Below, piece after piece: positions 49,312-58,582 of a stretch of DNA of 64,000 bases. Each line of letters starts with the position of its first letter. The first letter of the stretch is position 1. The position numbers and the translations under genes were made by a program. Below the pieces are notes generated by a model. That model made no database searches. It saw only the letters and a program-made list of their open reading frames with translations, and was not told the origin of the DNA. The stretch is from Ectobacillus sp048976805 (lineage in GTDB: Bacteria > Bacillota > Bacilli > Bacillales > Bacillaceae_G): assembly GCA_048976805.1 (NCBI GenBank), contig JBHGUR010000085.1:1-64000 (forward strand), given 5' to 3'.

Positions 49312-50919
49312 ATGACGAAGTACATTTTTGTAACCGGCGGCGTAGTGTCGTCTTTAGGGAAAGGAATTACAGCCGCTTCTTTAGGGAGATTGCTGAAAAA
49401 CCGCGGCTTGAATGTAACGATTCAAAAGTTCGATCCGTATATTAACGTTGACCCGGGAACAATGAGCCCGTACCAGCACGGCGAAGTGTTCGTAACGGAT
49501 GACGGCGCGGAAACAGATTTGGATTTAGGCCATTATGAGCGTTTCATTGATATTAATCTGAACAAATACAGCAACGTAACGACGGGTAAAGTATATTCTT
49601 CCGTTTTGCAAAAGGAGCGCCGCGGCGATTACTTGGGCGGAACGGTGCAGGTTATCCCGCACATTACGAACGAAATTAAGGAGCGTGTCTTCCGGGCCGG
49701 CCGCGAAACGAATGCGGATGTAGTTATTACGGAAATCGGCGGAACGGTCGGGGATATCGAATCGCTTCCTTTCCTAGAAGCAATCCGCCAAATCAAAAGC
49801 GATATTGGCCGCGACAATGTGATGTATATCCATTGTACATTAATTCCGTATATTAAAGCGGCAGGGGAAATGAAAACAAAGCCGACGCAGCATAGCGTAA
49901 AGGAATTGCGCAGCCTTGGCATCCAGCCGAATATCATCGTTGTCCGTACGGAATTCCCGGTTTCCCAGGATATGAAGGACAAGCTGGCGCTATTTTGCGA
50001 CATTGATCCGAAAGCAGTGATTGAAGCGCGCGATGCCGATACATTATATGCTGTTCCGTTGGCGCTTCAAGAACAAAATATGGACCAAATTGTGTGCGAG
50101 CATTTGAAACTTGATTGTGCCCCAGCGGATATGACAGAGTGGAAAGCTTTAGTAGAAAAGGTTCGCAACCTATCTAAGAAAGTGAAAATTGCTTTAGTAG
50201 GAAAATATGTAGAACTGCAGGATGCGTATATTTCCGTTGTGGAAGCACTTCGCCATGCCGGCTATTCCTTTGATTCCGACATTGAAATTAAATGGATTAA
50301 CGCTGAGCATGTAACGCCGGGCAATGTGAAGGAGCTTGTAGGGGATGCTGACGGTATCCTTGTGCCTGGCGGCTTTGGAGATCGCGGCATCGAGGGGAAA
50401 ATTGCGGCGACGCAATATGCGCGTGAAAATCAAGTTCCGTTCCTTGGCATTTGCCTAGGCATGCAGCTTGCATCCATCGAATTTGCCCGCAATGTGCTAG
50501 GGTTAGAAGGCGCAAATTCTTCTGAAATTAATCCGGATACGAAATATCCGATTATTGACCTGCTTCCAGAGCAAAAGGATGTAGAAGATTTAGGCGGTAC
50601 GTTGCGTCTTGGTTTGTATCCTTGCAAGCTTCAAGAAGAAACAAAAGCGTATCATGCGTACGGCGAGCCGGTTGTATACGAACGCCATAGACATCGCTAT
50701 GAGTTCAACAACCAATTCCGTCAAGATATGGAGAAGGCAGGCTTCGTGTTCTCCGGAACAAGCCCGGACGGCCGTTTAGTGGAAATTATTGAGCTGAAGG
50801 ATCATCCTTGGTTCGTGGCGTCCCAGTTCCATCCGGAGTTTGTGTCCCGTCCGACAAGACCGCAGCCGTTGTTCCGCGAATTTGTGAACGCATCTATTAT
50901 TTATAAAGAGAGCAAATAA
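49312..50919 (+). CDS. pyrG: CTP synthase
   Basis: A 535-residue enzyme aminating UTP to CTP with glutamine and ATP. The synthase domain begins KYIFVTGGVVSSLGKGI (P-loop) and the class I glutamine amidotransferase domain has its nucleophile in FLGICLGMQ, with the His/Glu of QFHPEF. The ATG at 49312 follows AAAGGGAG; seven in-frame codons upstream are not conserved. Its leader carries a CTP-sensing attenuator, and a strong terminator follows. Confidence 0.97.
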   Translation: MTKYIFVTGGVVSSLGKGITAASLGRLLKNRGLNVTIQKFDPYINVDPGTMSPYQHGEVFVTDDGAETDLDLGHYERFIDINLNKYSNVTTGKVYSSVLQKERRGDYLGGTVQVIPHITNEIKERVFRAGRETNADVVITEIGGTVGDIESLPFLEAIRQIKSDIGRDNVMYIHCTLIPYIKAAGEMKTKPTQHSVKELRSLGIQPNIIVVRTEFPVSQDMKDKLALFCDIDPKAVIEARDADTLYAVPLALQEQNMDQIVCEHLKLDCAPADMTEWKALVEKVRNLSKKVKIALVGKYVELQDAYISVVEALRHAGYSFDSDIEIKWINAEHVTPGNVKELVGDADGILVPGGFGDRGIEGKIAATQYARENQVPFLGICLGMQLASIEFARNVLGLEGANSSEINPDTKYPIIDLLPEQKDVEDLGGTLRLGLYPCKLQEETKAYHAYGEPVVYERHRHRYEFNNQFRQDMEKAGFVFSGTSPDGRLVEIIELKDHPWFVASQFHPEFVSRPTRPQPLFREFVNASIIYKESK

Positions 50920-50920
50920 G

Positions 50921-50957
50921 AAAAACGAGCACAGGCGGCGCCTGTGCTCGTTTTTTT
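50921..50957 (+). terminator. Intrinsic terminator after pyrG
   Basis: ACGAGCACAGGCG / CGCCTGTGCTCGT stem with flanking A and T runs (TTTTTTT). Confidence 0.93.
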
Positions 50958-50975
50958 GCCTACTCGGGAAGTATT

Positions 50976-51070
50976 AACACGAATTTACGATTAATTCGAC
51001 CCGATTTACGATTAATTCAACCCAATTTACAATTAATTCAACCGATTTGGGCAATAATTCGACCGAACCA
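50976..51070. repeat. 21-bp tandem repeat with ATTAATT core, locus 2
   Basis: Units of about CGACCCGATTTACGATTAATT. Cores start at 50990, 51011 and 51032, with a degenerate fourth (AATAATT) at 51053, again exactly 21 bp apart. It is the same unit as the array at 14620. It lies between convergent pyrG and ywjG. Confidence 0.85.
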
Positions 51071-51086
51071 AGCCGGCTCCGCTTTT

Positions 51087-51614
51087 CTAGGTATACTCTG
51101 CTAAAATTTCTTTAATTGTAAATGCTAATCCGTAGTAGGTGAAGAGGGCTGTCATTGCGCTTGGGAAACCGTAGCGGGAACCTTCTTCATCAGGAATAAG
51201 AGCTTTTAGAAGCTTTGTATCAATATGAACATCAGTAAATTGCTCGAGTGATTGCGCGCCTTCTTTTAATGCGGATATTCCTACAATCATGTGTCCTTGC
51301 TCTTGCAGCTTTTGGGCAAGCGCAATTGCTTTTTCATCTGTAGAAAAGCGTGTTACTAATATAATGCGGTCGGCGGGCGTGATGTCTGCCATCTTTCCGT
51401 TTTCAAAAAGGGCGCGCGCGCCGGACAACGGCTCTTCTCCGTATATCGCTTCTAAAGTGACGGCGCCCATTTCGCGTACGCCATGTATGTAAATAGCGCC
51501 GCTGCCAATCGCAGCTTGGGCGAGAAGGCGGGCGCCGTCTTCTATATGTATCTCCTCTTGCTCGGCAATTTTTTTAAAATAGCCGCTTAACTGTGTGGAA
51601 AAAATTTTTAGCAC
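51087..51614 (-). CDS. ywjG: YwjG family protein (DUF2529, SIS-like fold)
   Basis: A 175-residue cytosolic protein, named by resemblance and position between pyrG and spo0F as in B. subtilis. The alternating hydrophobic strands (GAIYIHGVREMGAV, DRIILVTRFSTDEKA, GHMIVGISALKEGAQ) look like a sugar-isomerase (SIS) Rossmann fold. No enzymatic role is established. GAAAGGAG precedes the ATG. It is transcribed towards pyrG. Confidence 0.83.
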   Translation of the reverse strand: MLKIFSTQLSGYFKKIAEQEEIHIEDGARLLAQAAIGSGAIYIHGVREMGAVTLEAIYGEEPLSGARALFENGKMADITPADRIILVTRFSTDEKAIALAQKLQEQGHMIVGISALKEGAQSLEQFTDVHIDTKLLKALIPDEEGSRYGFPSAMTALFTYYGLAFTIKEILAEYT

Positions 51615-51727
51615 GTTGTAATCTCCTTTCTGTACAGCTGCTCTATCTATTATAGCTTATTTGCATGAAAACAAAAAATAGCTGCAGTGGAGTTGTTGAA
51701 TACGGCAAGGTACAATGAAATAACAGC

Positions 51728-51757
51728 AGGAAAATGTTTGAAGCATATAGAAGTAAT
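51728..51757 (+). promoter_or_regulatory. Candidate sigma-H promoter of spo0F
   Basis: AGGAAAAT (51728-51735), 14-bp spacer, then GAAGTAAT (51750-51757), close to the sigma-H pattern AGGAWWT-N14-GAAT. In B. subtilis spo0F has a sigma-H promoter. Confidence 0.45.
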
Positions 51758-51814
51758 TTCAACATGTGCCATTAGAAGATATTACAATTTTATATATGGA
51801 AGGCTGGGAAACAT

Positions 51815-52183
51815 ATGGAAGGGAAAATTTTAATTGTAGACGATCAATACGGAATTCGTATTTTATTGAATGAAGTGTTTCAAAAAGAAGGATACAAAAC
51901 GTATCAGGCAGCCAATGGCTTTCAAGCAATTGATATTGTAAAAAAGGATAAGCCGGATTTGGTTATTCTTGATATGAAAATTCCGGGCATGGACGGAATC
52001 GAAATTCTAAAGCGCCTGAAGGAAATCGAACCGGATATTAAAGTCATTTTAATGACGGCGTATGGAGAGCTGGATATGATTCAAGAAGCAAAAGACCTTG
52101 GAGCGTTAATGCATTTTGCAAAGCCGTTTGATATTGATGAAATGCGAAAAGCAGTACGTCAGCAAATCACTGTACAAGCTTAG
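51815..52183 (+). CDS. spo0F: Sporulation phosphorelay response regulator Spo0F
   Basis: A 122-residue stand-alone receiver domain that accepts phosphate from sporulation kinases and passes it to Spo0B. ILIVDDQYGIR carries the acidic pocket (Asp9, Asp10), the phosphoacceptor is Asp53 in ILDMKIPG, the switch Thr is in LMTAYGE and the conserved Lys in HFAKPFD. Length and sequence are almost canonical. GGAAGGCTGGG precedes the ATG. Direct evidence that the organism forms endospores, together with spoIIR. Confidence 0.96.
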   Translation: MEGKILIVDDQYGIRILLNEVFQKEGYKTYQAANGFQAIDIVKKDKPDLVILDMKIPGMDGIEILKRLKEIEPDIKVILMTAYGELDMIQEAKDLGALMHFAKPFDIDEMRKAVRQQITVQA

Positions 52184-52386
52184 TTTGACAAATTTATAAA
52201 AATATATCGAAAAAGCGTTTTCATAACTAAGGCAGCTGTTGAATTCGGTTGAGTTTTCGATGACAAGTTGGTATCCTATGGAGTGTAGAAGAAAGTCCGG
52301 TACAATTTCAATACATATTTTTTCGCTTTTCGTTCAAACTATATGGGAATTTATCGGATACAAAAAAAGTTTTAGGAGGATTCACC

Positions 52387-53247
52387 ATGCCTTTAGTTTC
52401 CATGAAAGAAATGCTGAATAAAGCATTAGAAGGTAAGTATGCAGTTGGTCAATTTAACATTAACAACTTAGAATGGACTCAAGCGATCCTAGCTGCTGCT
52501 GAACAAGAGAAATCCCCAGTTATTCTAGGCGTATCTGAAGGGGCGGCTCGGCACATGGGCGGCTTCAAAACTACTGTTATGATGGTTCAAGGTTTAATGG
52601 AAGATATGAAAATTACAGTTCCTGTGGCAATCCATTTAGACCACGGCTCCAGCTTCGAAAAATGTAAAGAAGCGATCGATGCAGGCTTCACATCTGTTAT
52701 GATCGATGCTTCCCACCATCCATTCGAGGAAAACGTAGAAACTACATTAAAAGTAGTAGAATACGCTCATGCGCGCAACGTATCTGTAGAAGCTGAGCTT
52801 GGCACAGTCGGCGGACAAGAAGACGATGTAGTAGCTGAAGGCGTTATTTACGCTGACCCGCAAGAATGTGCGGAATTAGTAAAACGCACTGGCATTGACT
52901 GCTTGGCTCCAGCTTTAGGCTCCGTTCATGGCCCTTACAAAGGTGAACCAAACCTAGGCTTTAAGGAAATGGAAGAAGTTCGCGACTTAACTGGAGTGCC
53001 ATTAGTGCTTCACGGCGGTACTGGCATCCCGACAAAAGATATCGAAAGAGCGATTTCTTTAGGTACTTCTAAAATCAACGTAAACACTGAAAACCAAATT
53101 GCGTTTACAAAAGCGGTTCGTGAAGTATTGGCTTCCAACGCTGATGTTTACGATCCTCGTAAATATATCGGCCCTGGACGCGAAGCGATTAAAGAAACAG
53201 TTATCGGCAAAATCCGCGAATTCGGTTCTAACGGAAAAGCTGAGTAA
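52387..53247 (+). CDS. fbaA: Class II fructose-bisphosphate aldolase
   Basis: A 286-residue Zn-dependent aldolase of glycolysis and gluconeogenesis. The Zn-binding histidine region IHLDHGSSFEKC (about 80-91), VEAELGTVGGQEDD, LGSVHGPYKGEP and LHGGTGIP carry the active site. AGGAGGATTCACC precedes the ATG. Codon use differs from neighbours in avoiding rare codons, as expected for a highly expressed gene. The terminator at 53322 follows. Confidence 0.96.
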   Translation: MPLVSMKEMLNKALEGKYAVGQFNINNLEWTQAILAAAEQEKSPVILGVSEGAARHMGGFKTTVMMVQGLMEDMKITVPVAIHLDHGSSFEKCKEAIDAGFTSVMIDASHHPFEENVETTLKVVEYAHARNVSVEAELGTVGGQEDDVVAEGVIYADPQECAELVKRTGIDCLAPALGSVHGPYKGEPNLGFKEMEEVRDLTGVPLVLHGGTGIPTKDIERAISLGTSKINVNTENQIAFTKAVREVLASNADVYDPRKYIGPGREAIKETVIGKIREFGSNGKAE

Positions 53248-53321
53248 TTTTATGCTTCATCAGCAGGAGGTTTCCCCTGCAAATGATTATGAAGCAAATC
53301 TTTACAATATTTATACGTATT

Positions 53322-53356
53322 GGAAACCGTCTATGCTTTTAGACGGTTTCCTTTCG
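53322..53356 (+). terminator. Intrinsic terminator after fbaA
   Basis: GGAAACCGTCT (53322-53332) / AGACGGTTTCC (53341-53351), followed by TTTCGTTG. Confidence 0.9.
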
Positions 53357-53469
53357 TTGTATAATGAAAGCGCCAACATTCTGCAAAAGTAGACAAATGA
53401 TTTAAAAATAGGACATTGTTAAAGGAGCGGGCTTAAAATTTGGTATGATAGAACAAAGGGGGCTTAATC

Positions 53470-54111
53470 ATGAAATTTTTTATTGACACAGCGAACTTAG
53501 AGGAGATTAAGGAAATTAATCAAATGGGAATTCTCGCGGGCGTTACAACGAATCCAAGCCTTGTCGCAAAGGAAAAAGGCGTATCGTTTCATGATCGGCT
53601 CCGCGAGATTACAGCTGAGGTGGAAGGCTCGGTAAGCGCGGAAGTCATTGGGCTTAAAGCGGAGGAAATGATTGAAGAAGGAAAAGAATTGGCTGCAATC
53701 GCGCCAAATATTACGGTAAAGGTTCCGATGACGCCGGATGGATTAAAAGCGGTAAAGGCGCTGAGCGATCTAGGCATTAAAACGAACGTTACGCTTATTT
53801 TTAATGCCAATCAAGCCTTAATGGCGGCGCGTGCCGGGGCTACATACGTGTCTCCGTTCCTAGGCCGCCTTGATGATATTGGACATGACGGCCTGGAGCT
53901 GATTGAGACCATTTCTGCTATCTTTTTGCAGCACGATATTAAAACTGAAATCATTGCCGCTTCCGTTCGCCATCCGCTCCATGTTACAGAAGCTGCTTTG
54001 CGCGGCGCCCACATCGCAACGATTCCATACAAGGTCTTTTTGCAATTGATGAAGCATCCTCTTACTGACAAAGGGATTGAGCAGTTTCTGCATGACTGGA
54101 ATAACAGGTAA
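53470..54111 (+). CDS. tal: Transaldolase-like / fructose-6-phosphate aldolase family protein
   Basis: A 213-residue small-subfamily transaldolase (TIM barrel). The Schiff-base lysine is Lys84 in TVKVPMT; MKFFIDTANLEEIKE and TTNPSLVAKE are family hallmarks. It moves dihydroxyacetone units between sugar phosphates of the pentose phosphate pathway. Matches ywjH of B. subtilis, between fba and murA. An AAAGGGGG site precedes the ATG; murA begins 36 bp after the stop. Confidence 0.92.
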   Translation: MKFFIDTANLEEIKEINQMGILAGVTTNPSLVAKEKGVSFHDRLREITAEVEGSVSAEVIGLKAEEMIEEGKELAAIAPNITVKVPMTPDGLKAVKALSDLGIKTNVTLIFNANQALMAARAGATYVSPFLGRLDDIGHDGLELIETISAIFLQHDIKTEIIAASVRHPLHVTEAALRGAHIATIPYKVFLQLMKHPLTDKGIEQFLHDWNNR

Positions 54112-54146
54112 ATTGAAAGTGTTGAATCACTAGAAGGGAGCATGAG

Positions 54147-55433
54147 ATGGAAAAGTTATTCATTGAAGGCGGAATTCCATTAAACGGGTCTATCCGCGTC
54201 AGTGGCGCGAAAAACAGTGCGGTTGCCTTAATTCCCGCGACAATTCTTGCGGAAACTCCGGTAACAATCGGCGGCGTTCCTAACATTTCCGACGTAAAAA
54301 TCCTTGGGAGCCTGCTGGAGGAGATTGGCGGAAAAGTTTCTTATGAAGGACAAGATATGACAGTTGATCCCTCTAAAATGGTAGGAATGCCGCTTCCAAA
54401 CGGCAAGGTTAAGAAATTGCGCGCTTCCTATTATTTAATGGGGGCCATGCTCGGAAGATTCAAAAAAGCGGTTATCGGTTTGCCGGGGGGCTGCCATTTA
54501 GGCCCGCGCCCGATTGACCAGCATATTAAAGGCTTTGAGGCGCTGGGTGCTAAGGTGACGAATGAACAAGGAGCAATTTACCTTCGGGCAGATGAACTGC
54601 GCGGCGCCCGCATTTACTTAGATGTCGTAAGTGTCGGAGCTACTATTAATATTATGCTGGCAGCTGTGCGGGCAAAAGGGAGAACGATTATCGAGAATGC
54701 CGCAAAGGAGCCGGAAATTATTGATGTAGCAACATTGCTGACGAGCATGGGTGCAAAAATTAAGGGCGCGGGAACAGATGTAATCCGGATTGACGGTGTT
54801 GACTCCTTAAAAGGCTGCTACCACTCTATTATCCCGGATCGGATCGAAGCCGGGACGTATATGATTTTGGCGGCCGCGGCAGGGGAGAAGGTTATAATAG
54901 ACAATGTAATTCCGCAGCACTTGGAGTCGGTTACGGCAAAGCTTCGCGAAATGGGCGTAAAGATTGAAACGATTGATGACCAAATTATCGTAACTGGCGG
55001 AAATAAGCTGAAGATGGTAGATGTGAAAACACTTGTTTACCCTGGCTTTGCAACCGATTTGCAGCAGCCGTTCACCGCTTTGCTGACAAAGGCGAACGGA
55101 ACGGGAGTTGTTACAGATACCATTTACGGAGCGCGCTTTAAGCATATTGATGAACTAAGAAGAATGAATGCGAAAATTAAGGTTGAAGGCAGATCGGCTA
55201 TTGTTGCGGGCCCTGTAGAGCTGCACGGAGCAAAGGTAAAAGCAAGCGACCTGCGCGCCGGCGCCGCCCTTGTAATTGCGGGCCTAATGGCGCAAGGAAT
55301 CACAGAAGTCACTGGTTTGGAACATATTGACAGGGGATATGAGGATTTAGAGGAAAAGCTGCGCGGGCTCGGCGCCCGCATTTGGCGGGAGAAGTTGACG
55401 CAGCAAGAAATAGAACAAATCCAAAATTCATAG
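54147..55433 (+). CDS. murZ: UDP-N-acetylglucosamine 1-carboxyvinyltransferase (MurA2/MurZ)
   Basis: A 428-residue enzyme catalysing the first committed step of peptidoglycan synthesis. The fosfomycin-reactive cysteine is Cys116 in PGGCHLGPRP; Lys22-Asn23 in SGAKNS bind substrate. The position between tal and glpX corresponds to the second Bacillus copy (murAB/murZ). GAAGGGAG precedes the ATG. Confidence 0.94.
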   Translation: MEKLFIEGGIPLNGSIRVSGAKNSAVALIPATILAETPVTIGGVPNISDVKILGSLLEEIGGKVSYEGQDMTVDPSKMVGMPLPNGKVKKLRASYYLMGAMLGRFKKAVIGLPGGCHLGPRPIDQHIKGFEALGAKVTNEQGAIYLRADELRGARIYLDVVSVGATINIMLAAVRAKGRTIIENAAKEPEIIDVATLLTSMGAKIKGAGTDVIRIDGVDSLKGCYHSIIPDRIEAGTYMILAAAAGEKVIIDNVIPQHLESVTAKLREMGVKIETIDDQIIVTGGNKLKMVDVKTLVYPGFATDLQQPFTALLTKANGTGVVTDTIYGARFKHIDELRRMNAKIKVEGRSAIVAGPVELHGAKVKASDLRAGAALVIAGLMAQGITEVTGLEHIDRGYEDLEEKLRGLGARIWREKLTQQEIEQIQNS

Positions 55434-55465
55434 CTATTACGGCTTAAAAAGGGAGAGGGATTATT

Positions 55466-56431
55466 GTGGAAAGAAGTTTATCCATGGAGCTAGTTCGTGT
55501 GACAGAGGCGGCTGCGCTATCGGCAGCACGCTGGATGGGGCTTGGCAAAAAGGACGAAGCCGATGAGGCGGCTACATCCGCTATGCGCGATGTGTTTGAT
55601 ACAGTTCCGATGAAAGGAACTGTCGTAATCGGCGAAGGAGAAATGGACGAGGCGCCGATGCTGTACATCGGGGAAAAGCTTGGCACCGGCTATGGTCCCC
55701 GCGTTGATGTGGCAGTTGACCCGCTTGAAGGAACGAATATTGTCGCAACAGGCGGTTGGAACGCGCTCGCTGTTATTGCTGTAGCGGATCACGGCAATTT
55801 GTTGCACGCACCTGATATGTACATGGATAAAATCGCGGTCGGCCCGGAAGCGGTAGGTGCAGTTGATATTAATGCTTCTGTTACCGATAATCTTCGCGCG
55901 GTGGCAAAAGCGAAAAATAAAGATATTGAGGATGTGGTCGCCACGGTCTTAAATCGCCCGCGCCATGCGCATATTATTGAGGAAATCCGCAAAACGGGAG
56001 CGCGCATTAAGCTTATCAATGACGGTGATGTGGCCGGCGCGATTAATACGGCCTTTGACCATACGGGCGTCGATATTTTATTCGGCTCTGGCGGCGCTCC
56101 TGAGGGCGTTTTGGCTGCGGTAGCTTTAAAATGCCTGGGAGGGGAAATTCAAGGAAAGCTGCTTCCGCAAACGGAAGAAGAATTGCTCCGCTGCAAAAAA
56201 ATGGGCATTGATGATGTGAACCGCGTGCTTCGTATGGAGGATCTCGTACGCGGGGATGACGCAATTTTTGCCGCAACCGGAGTTACGGACGGAGAGCTGC
56301 TGCGCGGCGTGCAATTTAAAGGAACAGTCGGCACGACGCACTCTGTCGTTATGAGAGCGAAATCCGGAACAGTCCGGTTCATTGACGGGCGCCATAGCCT
56401 TCATAAAAAACCAAACTTGGTGATTAAGTAA
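55466..56431 (+). CDS. glpX: Class II fructose-1,6-bisphosphatase
   Basis: A 321-residue metal-dependent phosphatase of gluconeogenesis. Metal and phosphate sites are visible in VVIGEGEMDEAP and VDPLEGTNIV. Starts at GTG after GGGAGAGGG. Equivalent to ywjI, before rho. A perfect hairpin (CTATCCGCGG / CCGCGGATAG, about 56441-56465) follows and probably ends transcription, although its T-tract is poor. Confidence 0.93.
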   Translation: MERSLSMELVRVTEAAALSAARWMGLGKKDEADEAATSAMRDVFDTVPMKGTVVIGEGEMDEAPMLYIGEKLGTGYGPRVDVAVDPLEGTNIVATGGWNALAVIAVADHGNLLHAPDMYMDKIAVGPEAVGAVDINASVTDNLRAVAKAKNKDIEDVVATVLNRPRHAHIIEEIRKTGARIKLINDGDVAGAINTAFDHTGVDILFGSGGAPEGVLAAVALKCLGGEIQGKLLPQTEEELLRCKKMGIDDVNRVLRMEDLVRGDDAIFAATGVTDGELLRGVQFKGTVGTTHSVVMRAKSGTVRFIDGRHSLHKKPNLVIK

Positions 56432-56440
56432 TATGAAACT

Positions 56441-56465
56441 GCTATCCGCGGGCAATCCGCGGATA
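56441..56465 (+). terminator. Hairpin after glpX
   Basis: CTATCCGCGG and CCGCGGATAG form a perfect 10-bp stem with a 5-nt loop, followed by TCCCCTTG. The weak T-tract suggests Rho or partial termination. Confidence 0.5.
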
Positions 56466-56489
56466 GTCCCCTTGCTTCTTCCTCCCGTA

Positions 56490-56660
56490 TGGACCGCTTT
56501 TACATGCCCATTTGGAGGTCTTTGCTTCTGAACATATGCCATCTCGCGCCTATGTAGAACAAACTGCAACCTGCACTCCATTCATCTCTTTGGTTTTTCA
56601 TTGCATGTGGCAGAAATAGGGTTTAACCGCTTCCATGCACGGCCAGATGCCCTTTCCCAT
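56490..56660. repeat. Degenerate family B-like sequence downstream of glpX
   Basis: Words such as GCCTATGTAGAACAAACTGCAACC, given here in part, and TCTCTTTGGTTTTTCATTG recall family B. Termini are not recognisable and no gene is present. Confidence 0.4.
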
Positions 56661-56667
56661 TAAAAAA

Positions 56668-56828
56668 AGTTCTGTCTATAACTGAAGCCTGTACATTACG
56701 GCTATGTAGAACTAACAGCAGCCTGCACTCACTTTCTCTCTGGTTTTCTTTTGGACGAGGCAAAGCTAGGCCCTGACCGTTACGATACACGCCGGGAGCA
56801 CTCAAAGGATTTATATATTAACACTGCT
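56668..56828. mobile_element. Family B miniature element next to a family A copy
   Basis: A 161-bp element beginning AGTTCTGT and ending TTAACACTGCT, flanked by TTAAAAAA (56660-56667, 56829-56836). The flank is A-rich, so the duplication is less certain than for other copies. A family A element starts immediately after. Confidence 0.65.
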
Positions 56829-56837
56829 TTAAAAAAA

Positions 56838-56956
56838 GGCTCTGTTACAGGCTAATGTTGATTTTGATTGATTTGTTGATTTGGAACGAAAGGCGGCCCC
56901 GCCCGCCGAAAGCATCCGCCTGTAGTGGAAAATCAACAATCAAGTTTAACAGAGCC
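56838..56956. mobile_element. Family A miniature element upstream of rho
   Basis: A 119-bp inverse-oriented, internally deleted copy with perfect ends GGCTCTGTTA / TAACAGAGCC, flanked by TAAAAAAA (56830-56837, 56957-56964). The remaining 56965-57143 is the AT-rich rho upstream region. Confidence 0.88.
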
Positions 56957-57143
56957 TAAAAAAATCATATATTTTTCCTTAAATCATAAATTTTGTGAAA
57001 ACAGTCATTGATTAAAAGCGGAAAATGAGGTTACAATAGGGAATATTATTCTACTTAAACGCATTTGCCTTTCATAGATACCTTCCGTTTATTTCCCTTT
57101 CTATCCATATGAAAACAGAATAAATTTAAAGAGTGGTGTTCCA

Positions 57144-58415
57144 ATGAGCTTAACAATAGCAGGATTAGAGAATATGAAATTAAAAGAGCTGTATGAGCTT
57201 GCGAAGGAATTTAAAATTTCGTACTACAGCAAGCTTACGAAAAAGGAATTAGTTTTTGCCATTTTGAAAGCGCAAGCAGAAAAAGAAGGTTTCTTCTTTA
57301 TGGAAGGTGTACTTGAAATCATCCAATCTGAGGGATTTGGATTTTTGCGGCCGATTAACTATACCCCGAGTTCAGAGGATATTTATATTTCCGCTTCCCA
57401 AATTCGCCGCTTTGATTTGCGAAACGGGGACAAGGTATCCGGGAAAGTACGTCCTCCGAAAGAGAATGAACGGTATTTTGGTTTATTGCAAGTAGAAGCA
57501 GTCAATGGGGATGACCCGGAATCCGCAAAGGAGCGCGTTCACTTTCCGGCGTTGACACCATTATATCCAAATCGCCAAATTAAGTTGGAAACAGAGCCGA
57601 AAAACTTATCAACACGTATTATGGATTTAGTTGCGCCTGTCGGCTTTGGGCAGCGCGGCTTGATTGTCGCTCCTCCAAAGGCTGGCAAAACGGAGCTGCT
57701 TAAAGAAATCGCCCACAGCATTACGACGAACCATCCGGAAGCGGAGCTAATTGTCCTTTTAATCGATGAGCGCCCGGAAGAGGTGACGGATATCGAACGT
57801 TCCGTCGCAGGGGACGTTGTAAGCTCGACATTCGATGAAGTGCCGGAAAACCATATTAAGGTTGCCGAGCTTGTATTAGAGCGCGCTATGCGCCTTGTAG
57901 AGCATAAAAAAGACGTTATTATTTTAATGGACAGCATCACGCGCCTAGCACGCGCGTATAACCTTGTCATTCCGCCAAGCGGACGTACGCTGTCAGGCGG
58001 TATCGACCCGGCTGCTTTCCATCGCCCGAAGCGCTTCTTCGGTGCGGCGCGCAACATTGAGGAAGGCGGCAGCTTGACGATTTTAGCGACAGCTCTTGTA
58101 GATACCGGCTCCCGCATGGATGATGTCATTTATGAAGAATTTAAAGGAACGGGCAATATGGAGCTTCACCTCGACCGTTCCCTTGCCGAACGCCGTATTT
58201 TCCCGGCGATCGATATCCGCCGTTCCGGTACCCGCAAAGAAGATTTGCTCATTCCGAAAGAGCATTTGGATAAGCTATGGGCGATTCGCAAAACGATGAC
58301 AGATACGCCTGATTTTACGGAGCGCTTCTTGCGTACGCTAAAAACAACAAAATCGAACGAAGAGTTCTTTCAAATGATAACGAAGGAAGCAAAAGGCGTC
58401 GTCGCTGCAAAATAA
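57144..58415 (+). CDS. rho: Transcription termination factor Rho
   Basis: A 423-residue RNA-dependent ATPase hexamer. The N-terminal Rho-N helix domain (MKLKELYELAKEF) is followed by the cold-shock-like RNA-binding fold (EGFGFLRP) and the ATPase with Walker A APPKAGKTEL near residue 175 and Walker B VIILMDSITRLARAY. The Q-loop and secondary RNA-binding region are intact. The RBS is modest (GAGTGGTG). Placed between glpX and rpmE as in B. subtilis. Confidence 0.96.
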   Translation: MSLTIAGLENMKLKELYELAKEFKISYYSKLTKKELVFAILKAQAEKEGFFFMEGVLEIIQSEGFGFLRPINYTPSSEDIYISASQIRRFDLRNGDKVSGKVRPPKENERYFGLLQVEAVNGDDPESAKERVHFPALTPLYPNRQIKLETEPKNLSTRIMDLVAPVGFGQRGLIVAPPKAGKTELLKEIAHSITTNHPEAELIVLLIDERPEEVTDIERSVAGDVVSSTFDEVPENHIKVAELVLERAMRLVEHKKDVIILMDSITRLARAYNLVIPPSGRTLSGGIDPAAFHRPKRFFGAARNIEEGGSLTILATALVDTGSRMDDVIYEEFKGTGNMELHLDRSLAERRIFPAIDIRRSGTRKEDLLIPKEHLDKLWAIRKTMTDTPDFTERFLRTLKTTKSNEEFFQMITKEAKGVVAAK

Positions 58416-58582
58416 AGCAGTTCGTGGGAAATAAAGGATACTAAAAACAGGTAGTTGCAAAATGCAAGCGGCCTTGTTATAATTTCTTCATGTGTGTTTC
58501 ATCGATAGATTATGCTTATATAGCGTTTTAGATGAAAAACTCTGTTTCGAAAAATGATTCAGGGCGGAAGGAGATGAAAATA

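Noticed and set aside
53099..53392. 97-codon ORF overlapping the end of fbaA
   Set aside because: It is out of frame with fbaA, runs through the fbaA terminator and has no ribosome binding site.
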